Positions 1 through 7,484 of a stretch of DNA of 8,984 nucleotides are shown here, one piece after another. Where the stretch lies: NCBI GenBank assembly GCA_028697695.1, contig JAQVEI010000068.1, forward strand, positions 1 through 8,984. Direction: 5' to 3'. The notes under the pieces are model-generated. The model had not been told where the DNA came from and searched no databases. It worked only from the letters and a program-made list of their open reading frames with translations. Positions within the stretch are counted from its first letter, which is position 1. Each line of letters starts with the position of its first letter. Both the position numbers and the translations under genes were made by a program. This stretch comes from Lentimicrobiaceae bacterium (GTDB lineage: Bacteria; Bacteroidota; Bacteroidia; Bacteroidales; Lentimicrobiaceae).

Positions 1-487
1 ATCCACCCCTCATTTGTTGAATGGCAAGTTGATGGGAGGATTCTGAATTAGCGGCAACCAAATCGGCCACTGCTTCAGCCTGGGAGAGGTCGAAGCGGCC
101 ATGCATAAAAGCTCTGAAGGTGAATTCACCGGGGCCGGCAAGGCGAGCTCCTGCCCCGATAAGCAGCTCAAGAACCCGCTGCTGAATATAAAGTGAGCCG
201 TGGCAGGAAATCTCTACAATATCTTCGCCCGTATAGGAACGCGGTGCCCTGAATACGGATACAACCACTTCATCCAGTATATCATCATTGTCGTAAAGAT
301 CGCCAAAGTGTATCGTATGGCTTTCAGCTTCTGTCAGGGTAAAGTTCTCTTTTCTCGACCTGAAGAGGACATCACAAATACTAATGGAGCGCGGGCCTGA
401 GAGTCGAACAACGGCAATGGCAGCAGTACCGGGTGAGGTTGAAAGTGCGCATATGGTGTCTTTGGAATGCAGAAAGCTTAAGTTCAT
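1..487 (-). CDS. mnmE: tRNA modification GTPase MnmE, N-terminal part (cut by window edge)
   Basis: MnmE works with MnmG to add the carboxymethylaminomethyl (or aminomethyl) group to U34 of certain tRNAs in the cytoplasm, using a tetrahydrofolate one-carbon donor and GTP. I translated the minus strand from the ATG at 487-485 and found 162 codons open to the window edge. The product carries the MnmE N-terminal folate-binding domain: DTICALSTSPG at residues 10-20, VVRLSG at 26-31, SYTGEDIVEISCHG at 84-97, PGEFTFRAF at 119-127, then the start of the helical domain with DLSQAEAVADLV at 133-144 and QQMRGG at 157-162. The GTPase domain and C-terminal Cys lie outside the window, so completeness cannot be judged. 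The usual GRGAI after the first Pro is GTAAI here, a mild variant. It is divergent from sucD, with 191 bp between the two starts. Confidence 0.94.
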   Translation of the reverse strand, partial: MNLSFLHSKDTICALSTSPGTAAIAVVRLSGPRSISICDVLFRSRKENFTLTEAESHTIHFGDLYDNDDILDEVVVSVFRAPRSYTGEDIVEISCHGSLYIQQRVLELLIGAGARLAGPGEFTFRAFMHGRFDLSQAEAVADLVAANSESSHQLAIQQMRGG

Positions 488-678
488 GGCATAGATGGTT
501 TTAGAGTTTATTTAAAAGGTGGCGCAATTGTCAGTGATGTGTTTACTGAATTTAAAAACACGCTACACCCTAATTTTTTTGCAATTATTTAACAATTTGT
601 AGTATATATATGAACAAAAATAAGTAATTTTCCTTTTTAAAGTAACATTTACAATTCATCAACTGAAAAAGGTCTAAA
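488..678. promoter_or_regulatory. Divergent intergenic region between mnmE and sucD
   Basis: Both flanking genes start here and read outward, so promoters in both directions are expected. I found no perfect TAnnTTTG box on either strand. The nearest plus-strand candidate is TAATTTTC at 625-632 (last base off), with a TTTG at 596-599 that is 25 bases away, longer than the normal spacer. The segment is very AT-rich from 571 to 640, including TATATATA at 603-610. No tRNA, hairpin terminator or short gene is visible. An AAAGG at 668-672, six bases before the sucD ATG, could serve as a weak ribosome binding site. Confidence 0.35.
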
Positions 679-1548
679 ATGAGCATTCTTGTAAACAAAG
701 ATTCCAAAGTAGTAGTTCAGGGTTTTACTGGTACGGAAGGTACTTTTCATGCAACACAAATGATAGAATATGGCACCAATGTAGTGGGCGGTATTACACC
801 CGGTAAAGGAGGGAGATTTCATTTGGGTAAACCGGTGTTTAACATGGTAAGCGAAGCGGTGAAAGCCACAGGTGCCAACGTATCACTTATATTTGTGCCT
901 CCTGCCTTTGCGGCAGATGCCATTATGGAGGCTGCCGATGCCGGCATTGCAGTAATTGTGTGTATTACCGAGGGTATTCCGGTAAAGGATATGATGATAG
1001 CCAAAGAGTATTTAAAGTCACGCAACAGCCGTTTAATCGGGCCAAATTGTCCGGGTATCATCACCCCCGATGAAGCCAAAATTGGTATTATGCCCGGATT
1101 TATACATAAAAAAGGTGTGGTGGGTATTGTAAGCCGTTCCGGCACCCTCACTTACGAAGCTGTTGACCAGCTCACCAAAACCGGCCTGGGACAATCCACC
1201 GCCATTGGTATAGGTGGCGATCCTATTATCGGAACTACCACCCGCGATGCGGTTGAGCTTTTTATGAATGACCCGGAGACCAAAGGTATTGTAATGATTG
1301 GTGAAATTGGGGGCAGCATGGAAGCTGAGGCTGGTTATTGGATTAAAGAACATGGTACCAAGCCGGTGGTGAGTTTTATAGCCGGCGCAACAGCACCCAA
1401 AGGCCGCACCATGGGTCATGCCGGCGCCATAGTAGGTGGCGAAGGCGACACAGCCGATGCCAAAAAAGCTATACTGCGCGAATGTGGAGTAAATGTGGTG
1501 GATTCGCCTGCTGATATAGGAACCCGTATGCTCGAACTGCTTAAGTAA
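679..1548 (+). CDS. sucD: Succinyl-CoA synthetase (ADP/GDP-forming) alpha subunit
   Basis: SucD pairs with SucC to interconvert succinyl-CoA and succinate with substrate-level formation of ATP or GTP in the TCA cycle, in the cytoplasm. The 289-residue length is normal for the family. The CoA-binding Rossmann part has GFTGTEGTFH at 15-24 and TPGKGG at 40-45; the middle has GPNCPG at 121-126 and SRSGTLTYE at 152-160; the ligase part has GEIGG at 208-212. The phosphorylated active-site histidine is His247 in GRTMGHAGA (codon at 1417-1419), matching His246 of the E. coli enzyme (mature numbering). The ATG start has AAAGG six bases before it and stop is TAA. sucC is not adjacent: the upstream gene is divergent mnmE and the downstream gene is convergent, so sucD appears monocistronic. 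The subunit alone is not expected to be active, so sucC must be elsewhere. Confidence 0.97.
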   Translation: MSILVNKDSKVVVQGFTGTEGTFHATQMIEYGTNVVGGITPGKGGRFHLGKPVFNMVSEAVKATGANVSLIFVPPAFAADAIMEAADAGIAVIVCITEGIPVKDMMIAKEYLKSRNSRLIGPNCPGIITPDEAKIGIMPGFIHKKGVVGIVSRSGTLTYEAVDQLTKTGLGQSTAIGIGGDPIIGTTTRDAVELFMNDPETKGIVMIGEIGGSMEAEAGYWIKEHGTKPVVSFIAGATAPKGRTMGHAGAIVGGEGDTADAKKAILRECGVNVVDSPADIGTRMLELLK

Positions 1549-1643
1549 AGCAAGGAGGGGTCATGCAGATGTAGGATTTAATCTTTGTTTCTGCAAAAGA
1601 CGCAAGGGTTATTATGAAAATGTTCGACTTTAGCACCTAACCG

Positions 1644-3104
1644 TTAATCTTCTTTTCTTCTTACTGTTCCCACTTTGAATTCATAAGCCCCGATATCAGG
1701 AGCTTCATCAGCAATGCGTGAGGTCAGGTCAAGGTCCAGGCTAAGGTCAATGAAGGAACCCTGAAGAATATGATACGCACCTTTGTTGATAAGTCTGGAT
1801 ATTATGGTATCGGGTTTAAAGAGGTTGGCTGAAGGATCTGCAAACCAGGGTTCTTCATTTTTTATTGAACCCGGAAAACGTGCTTCATCAAGAGTGACTT
1901 TTGTACGCAGCAGGCAATGGTCGAACTGATAATTAAAAACTCCCTCTTCATTATATCGGTCAAGGGTAAGTTCTTCGTCCTTATCGCCGTAAATCACACA
2001 ATTGCCAAAGTAGGCTTTTTCCAGCGAGCGCAACTGAACATTCATGTTGTTGTCGAAGTAATAATTGTTTAATATCAGTGCAGTTTCACGTCGGAAGGAG
2101 CGACGCCAGTAATTGCCAAGAGTACAGTGCCTGAAATCATATTTACCGCCTAAAAGCAGGGCTACTGAATGCATCCCGCAATTACCGATAACGCAATTGG
2201 CTGCTTCCAGGGTAGTTCCCTGGGCCAATATACCCGAATAGCTCATATTAAGAATATATGTATTGCTGATGCGCAAAGTCGGATTGGCCGAGTTGCCGGT
2301 AGTATCTGCATGCACGCCAACTTTTCCGTTTTTAATGATGGCATAATTTATCTCATTGTTGATGCTGCCGGCATACAGCCATATGCGGTCCCACTGTCCG
2401 GGTACGTCGCGGTAATAATCTTCAAGCCTGTCGCCCTGAATAATCACCGGGTTATCGGGTGTGCCATTAACTTTAAGGGTTGCATCTGTGTACACCAGCA
2501 AGGTTGCGTTGTTGTGTAAATGTACCCGTGCACCGGCCGATATATTCAGGGTATACAATGAGTCTACAATAAAATACCCATAAATTACATGAGGCTTGTC
2601 AGCCTCGAAAACATAATCGCTGGCCAGAATGGCATTTCTGTAAAAATATGCATCTTGTCCCCAGGCCAGCAGTTTTACGTCCTGAATATTTCCGTTGGAG
2701 TTAAAAACGATACTGTCATTGGCAATCAAGGGTGAGTTTGCCTGGTTTGGGTCAATGGTGACCTTCACAATGACGAAAGCAGAATCTCCGGCTGCTATTT
2801 CCAGATCCGAAATATTTGTTCCCGAAATACCATCCACATTTATTCTAAATGGTGATGCAGCTCCTTTGCCCAATGAAATTGATGAGATGTTCAGCCGTTT
2901 CCCGGTTGAATTATAAATCATAAACATTTTTGAAGCTGAGCCGATGGTGGTGAACACAGTGTCGAAAAACACGGTATCGGCAGAGAAACTTAGTTTTAGT
3001 TCCGGGTTATCATCAACAGGCTCTTCTTTGGTGCATGAGGGTGAAATAAACATCATCGCCAGGAGGGCGAAAAGTCCGGCAAGGAAACAGAGCGATTTTT
3101 TCAT
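1644..3104 (-). CDS. Probable surface-exposed lipoprotein with parallel beta-helix-like body
   Basis: This is a 486-residue protein of a kind widespread in Bacteroidota; its function is unknown. It begins with a lipoprotein signal: MKK, a hydrophobic stretch, then SPSC with the lipidated Cys at residue 24. The next residues are Thr-Lys-Glu-Glu, which fits the K-(D/E)2 lipoprotein export signal described for Bacteroidota surface lipoproteins. Residues of about 40-150 look like a beta-sandwich (FFDTVFTTIGSASK, then VKVTIDPN), and about 165-460 show repeated short strands and turns with Asn and Gly (RVHLHNNATLLVY, GTPDNPVIIQGD, PGQWDRIW, IIKNGKVGVH), as in right-handed parallel beta-helix proteins. 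It ends near DIGAYEF, a common ending of this group. I chose ATG at 3104 rather than the in-frame TTG at 3125, because that TTG lies inside a perfect TAnnTTTG promoter box. Possible roles are adhesion or polysaccharide handling, unproven. Confidence 0.85.
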   Translation of the reverse strand: MKKSLCFLAGLFALLAMMFISPSCTKEEPVDDNPELKLSFSADTVFFDTVFTTIGSASKMFMIYNSTGKRLNISSISLGKGAASPFRINVDGISGTNISDLEIAAGDSAFVIVKVTIDPNQANSPLIANDSIVFNSNGNIQDVKLLAWGQDAYFYRNAILASDYVFEADKPHVIYGYFIVDSLYTLNISAGARVHLHNNATLLVYTDATLKVNGTPDNPVIIQGDRLEDYYRDVPGQWDRIWLYAGSINNEINYAIIKNGKVGVHADTTGNSANPTLRISNTYILNMSYSGILAQGTTLEAANCVIGNCGMHSVALLLGGKYDFRHCTLGNYWRRSFRRETALILNNYYFDNNMNVQLRSLEKAYFGNCVIYGDKDEELTLDRYNEEGVFNYQFDHCLLRTKVTLDEARFPGSIKNEEPWFADPSANLFKPDTIISRLINKGAYHILQGSFIDLSLDLDLTSRIADEAPDIGAYEFKVGTVRRKED

Positions 3105-3122
3105 AAGTACTTTAGATTGCTG

Positions 3123-3130
3123 CAAAGGTA
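3123..3130 (-). promoter_or_regulatory. Bacteroidota -7 box TACCTTTG for the lipoprotein gene
   Basis: On the minus strand this reads TACCTTTG, a perfect match to TAnnTTTG and followed by C as is common. It lies 18 bases before the chosen ATG at 3104, implying a very short leader of roughly 10-15 bases. I see no TTTG at the expected -33 distance. The gap to the upstream gene's stop is 110 bases, so the lipoprotein probably has its own transcript. Confidence 0.55.
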
Positions 3131-3214
3131 GCGGGATTATAAAATATTACGCTTTGTTGATGAAGTTTATTGTTCACTGGCCTGAAGGATTTTACTTTGC
3201 CTGTAAAATGCAGG

Positions 3215-4384
3215 TTAGTAAGGATAATGCAGTGCCTTGAGGCGATTTTCGCGATATTGATTGTTCATTAACTGGTAACTAAGCCTTACGGTAAATACAT
3301 TCCCTTTCAGGAAGAACTTATTGTTGAGGGTATAATCCACCAGGTTATATCTAATACCCATATTCACATAATTGCTCCTAAAAAGAAGTATGCGTGTGCC
3401 AAGGCCAACATTAAAGTTATAGGAGTTTGCGGAGGATGCTTTCAGTTCAGCATCTTCATCTTCTTTAAGCATGGTAAATCCATCGTAGGCAATCCCAAGG
3501 GTGAGGTAAGATTGATAAGGTCTGTAATTGAGCAGGTCGCGTGAGTATTCCAGTCCAACATATCCGCCAAAAAAATAATCTGTATATTCGGTGTCGCTGT
3601 CTTTAAACCGAAGTGCCTTATATTCCGAGGGTGTGTTGATGAATTTAAATCCCATCACCAGGTCAAAAGAGTGCTCTTTTATTTTTACACCATAGGTAAA
3701 GCCCAATTCAGGGTGTACTCCCATTCTTGACAATTGCCCCTCGGGAATCCATGCTCCGGTATAAAACCCTATTGAAAGCAAGGGAAGTTTTAAGGCTTCA
3801 TTTAACTTTTCTGCATAAAGTTTTCCCACGGCAGAGGTCGTATAAGGTGGCTCCAAAAGAAGCCGGTATGCCAGCTCTGTTTGTCCCGAATAAAAAAGAC
3901 ACAGCAGATATTCTGTTTCCCCTTCCCTGTAATATTCAAGCATTTCATTAGCAATCTCTTTGCTCCATTTATCGAAAACACCCCCAACCGGCACGTAATC
4001 AAAGATTGCATGATTGTAATTGTATATATAATTTTTATTATCGTTGATTAAGGACATGCGGTCGTCGTATATATTCATCATATTCAGAAAGTAATTATTT
4101 ATCATCTCCTCTGTAAAGTAATGCATCTTAAGCACCAATAACAGGTTTGCTCTGGAAACCGGTTCTGAATTGCCGCATTTGTTGTTCCAGAAATCCAGTA
4201 ATAAGCTTGCAGAATCGATAAGACCAGCTTCCATGTAATAGGGAAACAACTCAGAGCTTCGAAGTGAAATTTGATCACAACTGCTTTGAGGTTGAACAAG
4301 CCGCTCTTCAAAATCCTGTGCATTCAGTTGCAATGTAGCAAGGAATAGGATTAAAATAAGTAAGGGTCGTTGTAGTTTTTTCAT
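3215..4384 (-). CDS. Unrecognised outer-membrane protein: helical N-terminal half plus predicted 8-strand beta-barrel
   Basis: I do not recognise a named family. Residues 1-22 form a signal peptide ending LNA, with cleavage likely before Gln23, as is typical of Bacteroidota exported proteins. Residues about 24-200 are mainly helical with TPR-like stretches (EAGLIDSASLLLDFW at 52-66, YSGQTELAYRLLLEP at 165-179). From about 202 the pattern changes to alternating hydrophobic strands: near 204-213, 225-235, 239-249, 269-284, 292-303, 320-333, 339-351 and 362-372. Eight strands suggest a small OmpX/PorT-like barrel. The last strand is followed by a 17-residue tail rich in Asn, Arg and Tyr instead of ending at an aromatic residue. 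The gene starts 65 bases after the S9 peptidase stop on the same strand, so cotranscription is possible; no clear promoter box is visible before it. Helical periplasmic part plus barrel suggests an assembly or scaffold role, which is inference. Confidence 0.8.
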   Translation of the reverse strand: MKKLQRPLLILILFLATLQLNAQDFEERLVQPQSSCDQISLRSSELFPYYMEAGLIDSASLLLDFWNNKCGNSEPVSRANLLLVLKMHYFTEEMINNYFLNMMNIYDDRMSLINDNKNYIYNYNHAIFDYVPVGGVFDKWSKEIANEMLEYYREGETEYLLCLFYSGQTELAYRLLLEPPYTTSAVGKLYAEKLNEALKLPLLSIGFYTGAWIPEGQLSRMGVHPELGFTYGVKIKEHSFDLVMGFKFINTPSEYKALRFKDSDTEYTDYFFGGYVGLEYSRDLLNYRPYQSYLTLGIAYDGFTMLKEDEDAELKASSANSYNFNVGLGTRILLFRSNYVNMGIRYNLVDYTLNNKFFLKGNVFTVRLSYQLMNNQYRENRLKALHYPY

Positions 4385-4449
4385 AGCGGTGAAGTTTCGA
4401 TAAACAATAATTTATATTACGCTTATTTTTTTTAAAATGCCTGACTTTG

Positions 4450-7227
4450 TCATAACTTCCCTTTTTTCATTGCAGGCACTCCTGTGGTGATCCATTCAGG
4501 AGCAGGATGATCTTTGAGGTAATGATCAAAAAACTGCATCATCCGCCGGTCAAGATCTTTCATATTGGCTCTTTGCTTTAAGTTATGCTCATCGTCATTA
4601 TAGTTAAGCAACCATACTGGTTTTTGCAAGCGGCGCAGGGCTGTAAAAAGCTCAATCCCCTGGTACCAGGGCACCGCGCCATCGCCATCATTTGCCATGA
4701 TGAGTAGGGGAGTTTCTACCCTGTCAACCCGGAACAAAGGAGAGTTTTCTATATATAAATCCGGTCGTTCCCATAAAGTTGCACCAATTCTGCTCTGACC
4801 ACTTTCGTATTGAAACTGCCTTACCATGCCCGATTCCCACCGTATTCCGCCATAGGCGCTCGTCATATTGCTTACCGGTGCTCCTGCCATGGCAGCCCTA
4901 AATAAGTTGGTGCGCGTTATTAGCCAGGCTACCTGATAGCCTCCCCAGCTCTGACCTTGTATGCCTATTTTATCCTTGTTGATAAATCCATCCTTAATTA
5001 AGGACAATGCACCACTAACTACCGAATTATAAGCGCTTTGTCCCGGATAACCATCTGCGTAGTGGATATCGGGTATAAAGACTACATAACCATTGCTGGT
5101 GCAATAAGTTGGGCTGATGATGCTTCGCGAAGGCTTGGGAACATAATGCTGATGAATAGCATCCGAGTATTTTTCGTAAAAATAAATCAACAAGGGATAT
5201 TTCCTGTTGTGGTCGAAATTTGCCGGTTTGTAAAGCAACCCATCCAGTGTATCTCCTTGGGCATCAATCCAACGGTACGGTTCAACACTTCCCCATAAAT
5301 AATTGTCTTGCTGAGGGTTGGCCTGGCTCAGCTTAACAGGATTTTTAAAGCTGAGATCGCTTACCCATTTATCAGGGTATTGGGTAAAATCAGACTTACT
5401 CCAAAGCACTTCTGAGGTTTCCCTTGATTTAATTGGCGAACTGAACTTAAAATCTCCATCTATCAACAATACCGGTTCCTTACCGGGATATGCCATAGAG
5501 TATCCCTCTCTTTTGGATGTCTCGTTAAAAGCATGGAGCAGGAATTGATCCCCATCCAATCCTATATAAGGAACCTCAGTGTTGATATTTAAATTTCTGA
5601 ATTTTACCTTGTTCTGCCTGCCTTTATGCAGAGTGAGATTAACAGGCTGTTGTCCTCCATCCGGCGAAAATCCCCATAAATCATAGCGATCATACACAAC
5701 AAACCAGCGATCATCTTTTGTCCATCCTGCATATCCTTCAGCGCCCGGAGGGGCAGGAACATCATTTAATTCATCATAAAAGTTAATATTTTTCACCCGG
5801 TGAGTAAACTGCTTGTTTTTTTTGATCACCAGTGTATGCCACAAGCTGTCTCCCATTGAATACCAGGCGAGATATTCGCCATTGTTGCTAAGTGATACCG
5901 GTCCTTCATGTGCCTGAAGCAATAATTTACGGTTGCCTGTCAATTTGTTGATGAGGTAGATGTCTCTCAGCCTTTTACCCGTATAAGAGGATTGAAGCTG
6001 GTATGGGATATTTGCATATCCGAGTGCCACCTGTCCGTCGCCGCGAAAGCCGGCATCTACATAATCAATGGTGTCTGTTCCAAGTACGGTAATTTTGCTT
6101 TCCATAATGTTGTAAACAGAAAGAAAGGTCTTCTTTTTGTCAGCTTCCAGTTGTTTGAGCTGCTGAGTCTGCAATAAAGCATCCTTGTAATTCCATACAT
6201 CCACTCGGGCTTTCTCATCATCGGTTAGTGTGTCTTTCGGCTCACTGCGGGGAGTTTTGGCAATCCCAAAATAAAGTTTGCTGCCATCATGTGAAAAGTA
6301 GATCTTCCCGTTTACCGACGGGCAGTAGTTTTTTTGGATTTGTGCATCAGAAGTATCACAAATGATGGAACATACTTGTTGTTGGCAAGCATATAGTGCA
6401 TGTCTTTTAACTTTCGTAGTATCGCTGCTGTATAAAAAGCCCAATTTGTTGCCTTTTCGGTAAAGACTTAAATTTTCTATTTTACCCGGTTCACTGAAAA
6501 TCTTTTTTTCCGTTCCGGTTAGGATATCATAAACATATAGAGAGTTGGTTTTCAGGCTGTCGGCTTCCACCATTACATAAGCCAGCGTATTTCCCTGCTC
6601 GCTCAAGCTTGCCTGTGAAACGTTTTCACGCAATATGATGCTATTCTTTTCAGGGAAAATCAAACGCATGGTGAACACCTTTGAAGCATCTTTTTTATCA
6701 TTTGTTTTTGAACCCGATGCAATTCGCACTGTAGTATCCTGAAGCAAGGTATCTTTCCTGGCATCTTCCGGCTTAAACATGCCCAATACAACTTTTCCGT
6801 TTTCGCGGGGTACCTGGAAAGATTCCAGAAACGGATAGTTATATTTGTTCCCGTTGATTGAAAATATTCCAAGTGAATCCATGGGCAATTCATCTTTTTT
6901 CTTGCCTGACAGTTTGGCCTGCCTGAGATCGTAAAGGGGAGCTTTAATCCGGTAAGCTACAAAAGATTCATCAGGAGCCACAAGGGCCTGATAACCTCTG
7001 GAAAGGGTGTCAGAAGTATTCGTTTCCAAATTTATGACAATCAAATTTCCATCGCCATATTGCGGGTTTAATTCATAATGTACCAGTTTTCCATATGGGG
7101 AGAGGACGGCAGATTCAATGTTTTTCCAGGTGTCATAAACATCAGCATTTAAGGGAACCTTCTCCTGGGAAAAAAGTAAAACCGGGAATAAAAGACCAAT
7201 AATTAGAAGACAATAATTTGTACGCAT
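4450..7227 (-). CDS. Secreted S9 family serine peptidase (prolyl oligopeptidase / dipeptidyl peptidase type)
   Basis: This is a 925-residue exported peptidase. Residues 1-20 are a signal peptide with likely cleavage before Gln21. Residues about 25-640 are a beta-propeller-like region that in the family gates access to the active site. From about 645 the alpha/beta-hydrolase peptidase domain follows. The nucleophile is Ser760 in GQSWGG (758-763); Asp849 in NDGDGAVP (846-853) and His881 in NDDEHNL fit the remaining catalytic residues by comparison with DPP4 Ser/Asp/His. LLYKPANFD and YPLLIYFYEKY (677-687) are the usual entry to the domain. Family members cleave peptides, often after Pro or Ala, in the periplasm; the exact specificity cannot be read here. 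A charged segment at about 325-366 looks like an insertion in the propeller, and four Cys (281, 286, 290, 302) cluster nearby. No type IX secretion C-terminal domain is seen, so periplasmic location is most likely. Confidence 0.93.
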   Translation of the reverse strand: MRTNYCLLIIGLLFPVLLFSQEKVPLNADVYDTWKNIESAVLSPYGKLVHYELNPQYGDGNLIVINLETNTSDTLSRGYQALVAPDESFVAYRIKAPLYDLRQAKLSGKKKDELPMDSLGIFSINGNKYNYPFLESFQVPRENGKVVLGMFKPEDARKDTLLQDTTVRIASGSKTNDKKDASKVFTMRLIFPEKNSIILRENVSQASLSEQGNTLAYVMVEADSLKTNSLYVYDILTGTEKKIFSEPGKIENLSLYRKGNKLGFLYSSDTTKVKRHALYACQQQVCSIICDTSDAQIQKNYCPSVNGKIYFSHDGSKLYFGIAKTPRSEPKDTLTDDEKARVDVWNYKDALLQTQQLKQLEADKKKTFLSVYNIMESKITVLGTDTIDYVDAGFRGDGQVALGYANIPYQLQSSYTGKRLRDIYLINKLTGNRKLLLQAHEGPVSLSNNGEYLAWYSMGDSLWHTLVIKKNKQFTHRVKNINFYDELNDVPAPPGAEGYAGWTKDDRWFVVYDRYDLWGFSPDGGQQPVNLTLHKGRQNKVKFRNLNINTEVPYIGLDGDQFLLHAFNETSKREGYSMAYPGKEPVLLIDGDFKFSSPIKSRETSEVLWSKSDFTQYPDKWVSDLSFKNPVKLSQANPQQDNYLWGSVEPYRWIDAQGDTLDGLLYKPANFDHNRKYPLLIYFYEKYSDAIHQHYVPKPSRSIISPTYCTSNGYVVFIPDIHYADGYPGQSAYNSVVSGALSLIKDGFINKDKIGIQGQSWGGYQVAWLITRTNLFRAAMAGAPVSNMTSAYGGIRWESGMVRQFQYESGQSRIGATLWERPDLYIENSPLFRVDRVETPLLIMANDGDGAVPWYQGIELFTALRRLQKPVWLLNYNDDEHNLKQRANMKDLDRRMMQFFDHYLKDHPAPEWITTGVPAMKKGKL

Positions 7228-7480
7228 CGGATTTAAAATCTATCATTTAATCCGGCTAAAATAAGAGAAATATTCCTAAAAAACTTATAAAAATGACATA
7301 ACTATGGGTGTATAAGCGAAGTAATCCCTTTTAGGAAATGAAAAGATTTTGTGTAAATTAAGTTTATAATGTTGATGTGAATAATTTATGGTAGTCTGAA
7401 ACAAATTAATGAGAATAACAGCACCAATTGTTTCATTAAAAAGGTAAGTTAAAACAAAGAAAAAACCTATTGCACCTTTT
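7228..7480. other. AT-rich intergenic gap of 253 bp without a convincing gene
   Basis: This gap lies between the GNAT stop and the S9 peptidase start, both on the minus strand. It contains the weak promoter candidate at 7256-7263 and the arms of an inverted repeat at 7436-7484. A minus-strand frame of 67 codons crosses it but needs a TTG start overlapping the GNAT stop. I see no tRNA-like fold, no mobile-element end and no conserved RNA motif. Confidence 0.5.
7256..7263 (-). promoter_or_regulatory. Possible -7 box TATTTTAG for the S9 peptidase gene
   Basis: The minus strand reads TATTTTAG here, a partial match to TAnnTTTG, 28 bases before the peptidase ATG at 7227. No TTTG is found at the -33 distance. 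The location is right but the match is weak. Confidence 0.25.
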
Positions 7481-7484
7481 TTAA
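7436..7484 (-). terminator. Weak inverted repeat just after the GNAT gene, possible terminator
   Basis: The plus-strand arms are TTAAAAAGGT (7436-7445) and ACCTTTTTTAA (7474-7484). They pair over 10 bp with one bulged A, leaving a 28-base loop. In the GNAT transcript the second arm to be made is ACCUUUUUAA, which supplies a short U run. It overlaps the GNAT stop codon. The stem is AT-rich and the loop long, so this may be chance. Confidence 0.25.

Noticed and set aside
200..400. 66-codon plus-strand frame
   Set aside because: It lies entirely antisense to mnmE, whose motifs are unmistakable on the minus strand.
625..632. TAATTTTC as the sucD -7 promoter box
   Set aside because: One base off the consensus, and the nearest TTTG (596-599) is 25 bases away, outside the usual spacer range; kept only as a weak candidate in the intergenic entry.
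819..1419. Two minus-strand frames (819-1151 and 1033-1419)
   Set aside because: Both are antisense to sucD and have low-complexity compositions without family features.
2169..2519. 116-codon plus-strand frame
   Set aside because: Antisense to the lipoprotein gene, which has a signal sequence, lipobox and promoter; no motif in this frame.
3197..3214. CCTG/CAGG hairpin after the 3215-4384 gene as a terminator
   Set aside because: The stem is only 4 bp with a 7-base loop and is not followed by a T run on the minus strand.
2944..3240. 98-codon plus-strand frame spanning the lipoprotein start
   Set aside because: It runs antisense through the lipoprotein signal peptide and the promoter box, and its product has no recognisable feature.
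4442..4452. TGACAAAGTCA stem at the S9 peptidase stop as a terminator
   Set aside because: A 4-bp stem with a 3-base loop and no direct T run; too weak to call.
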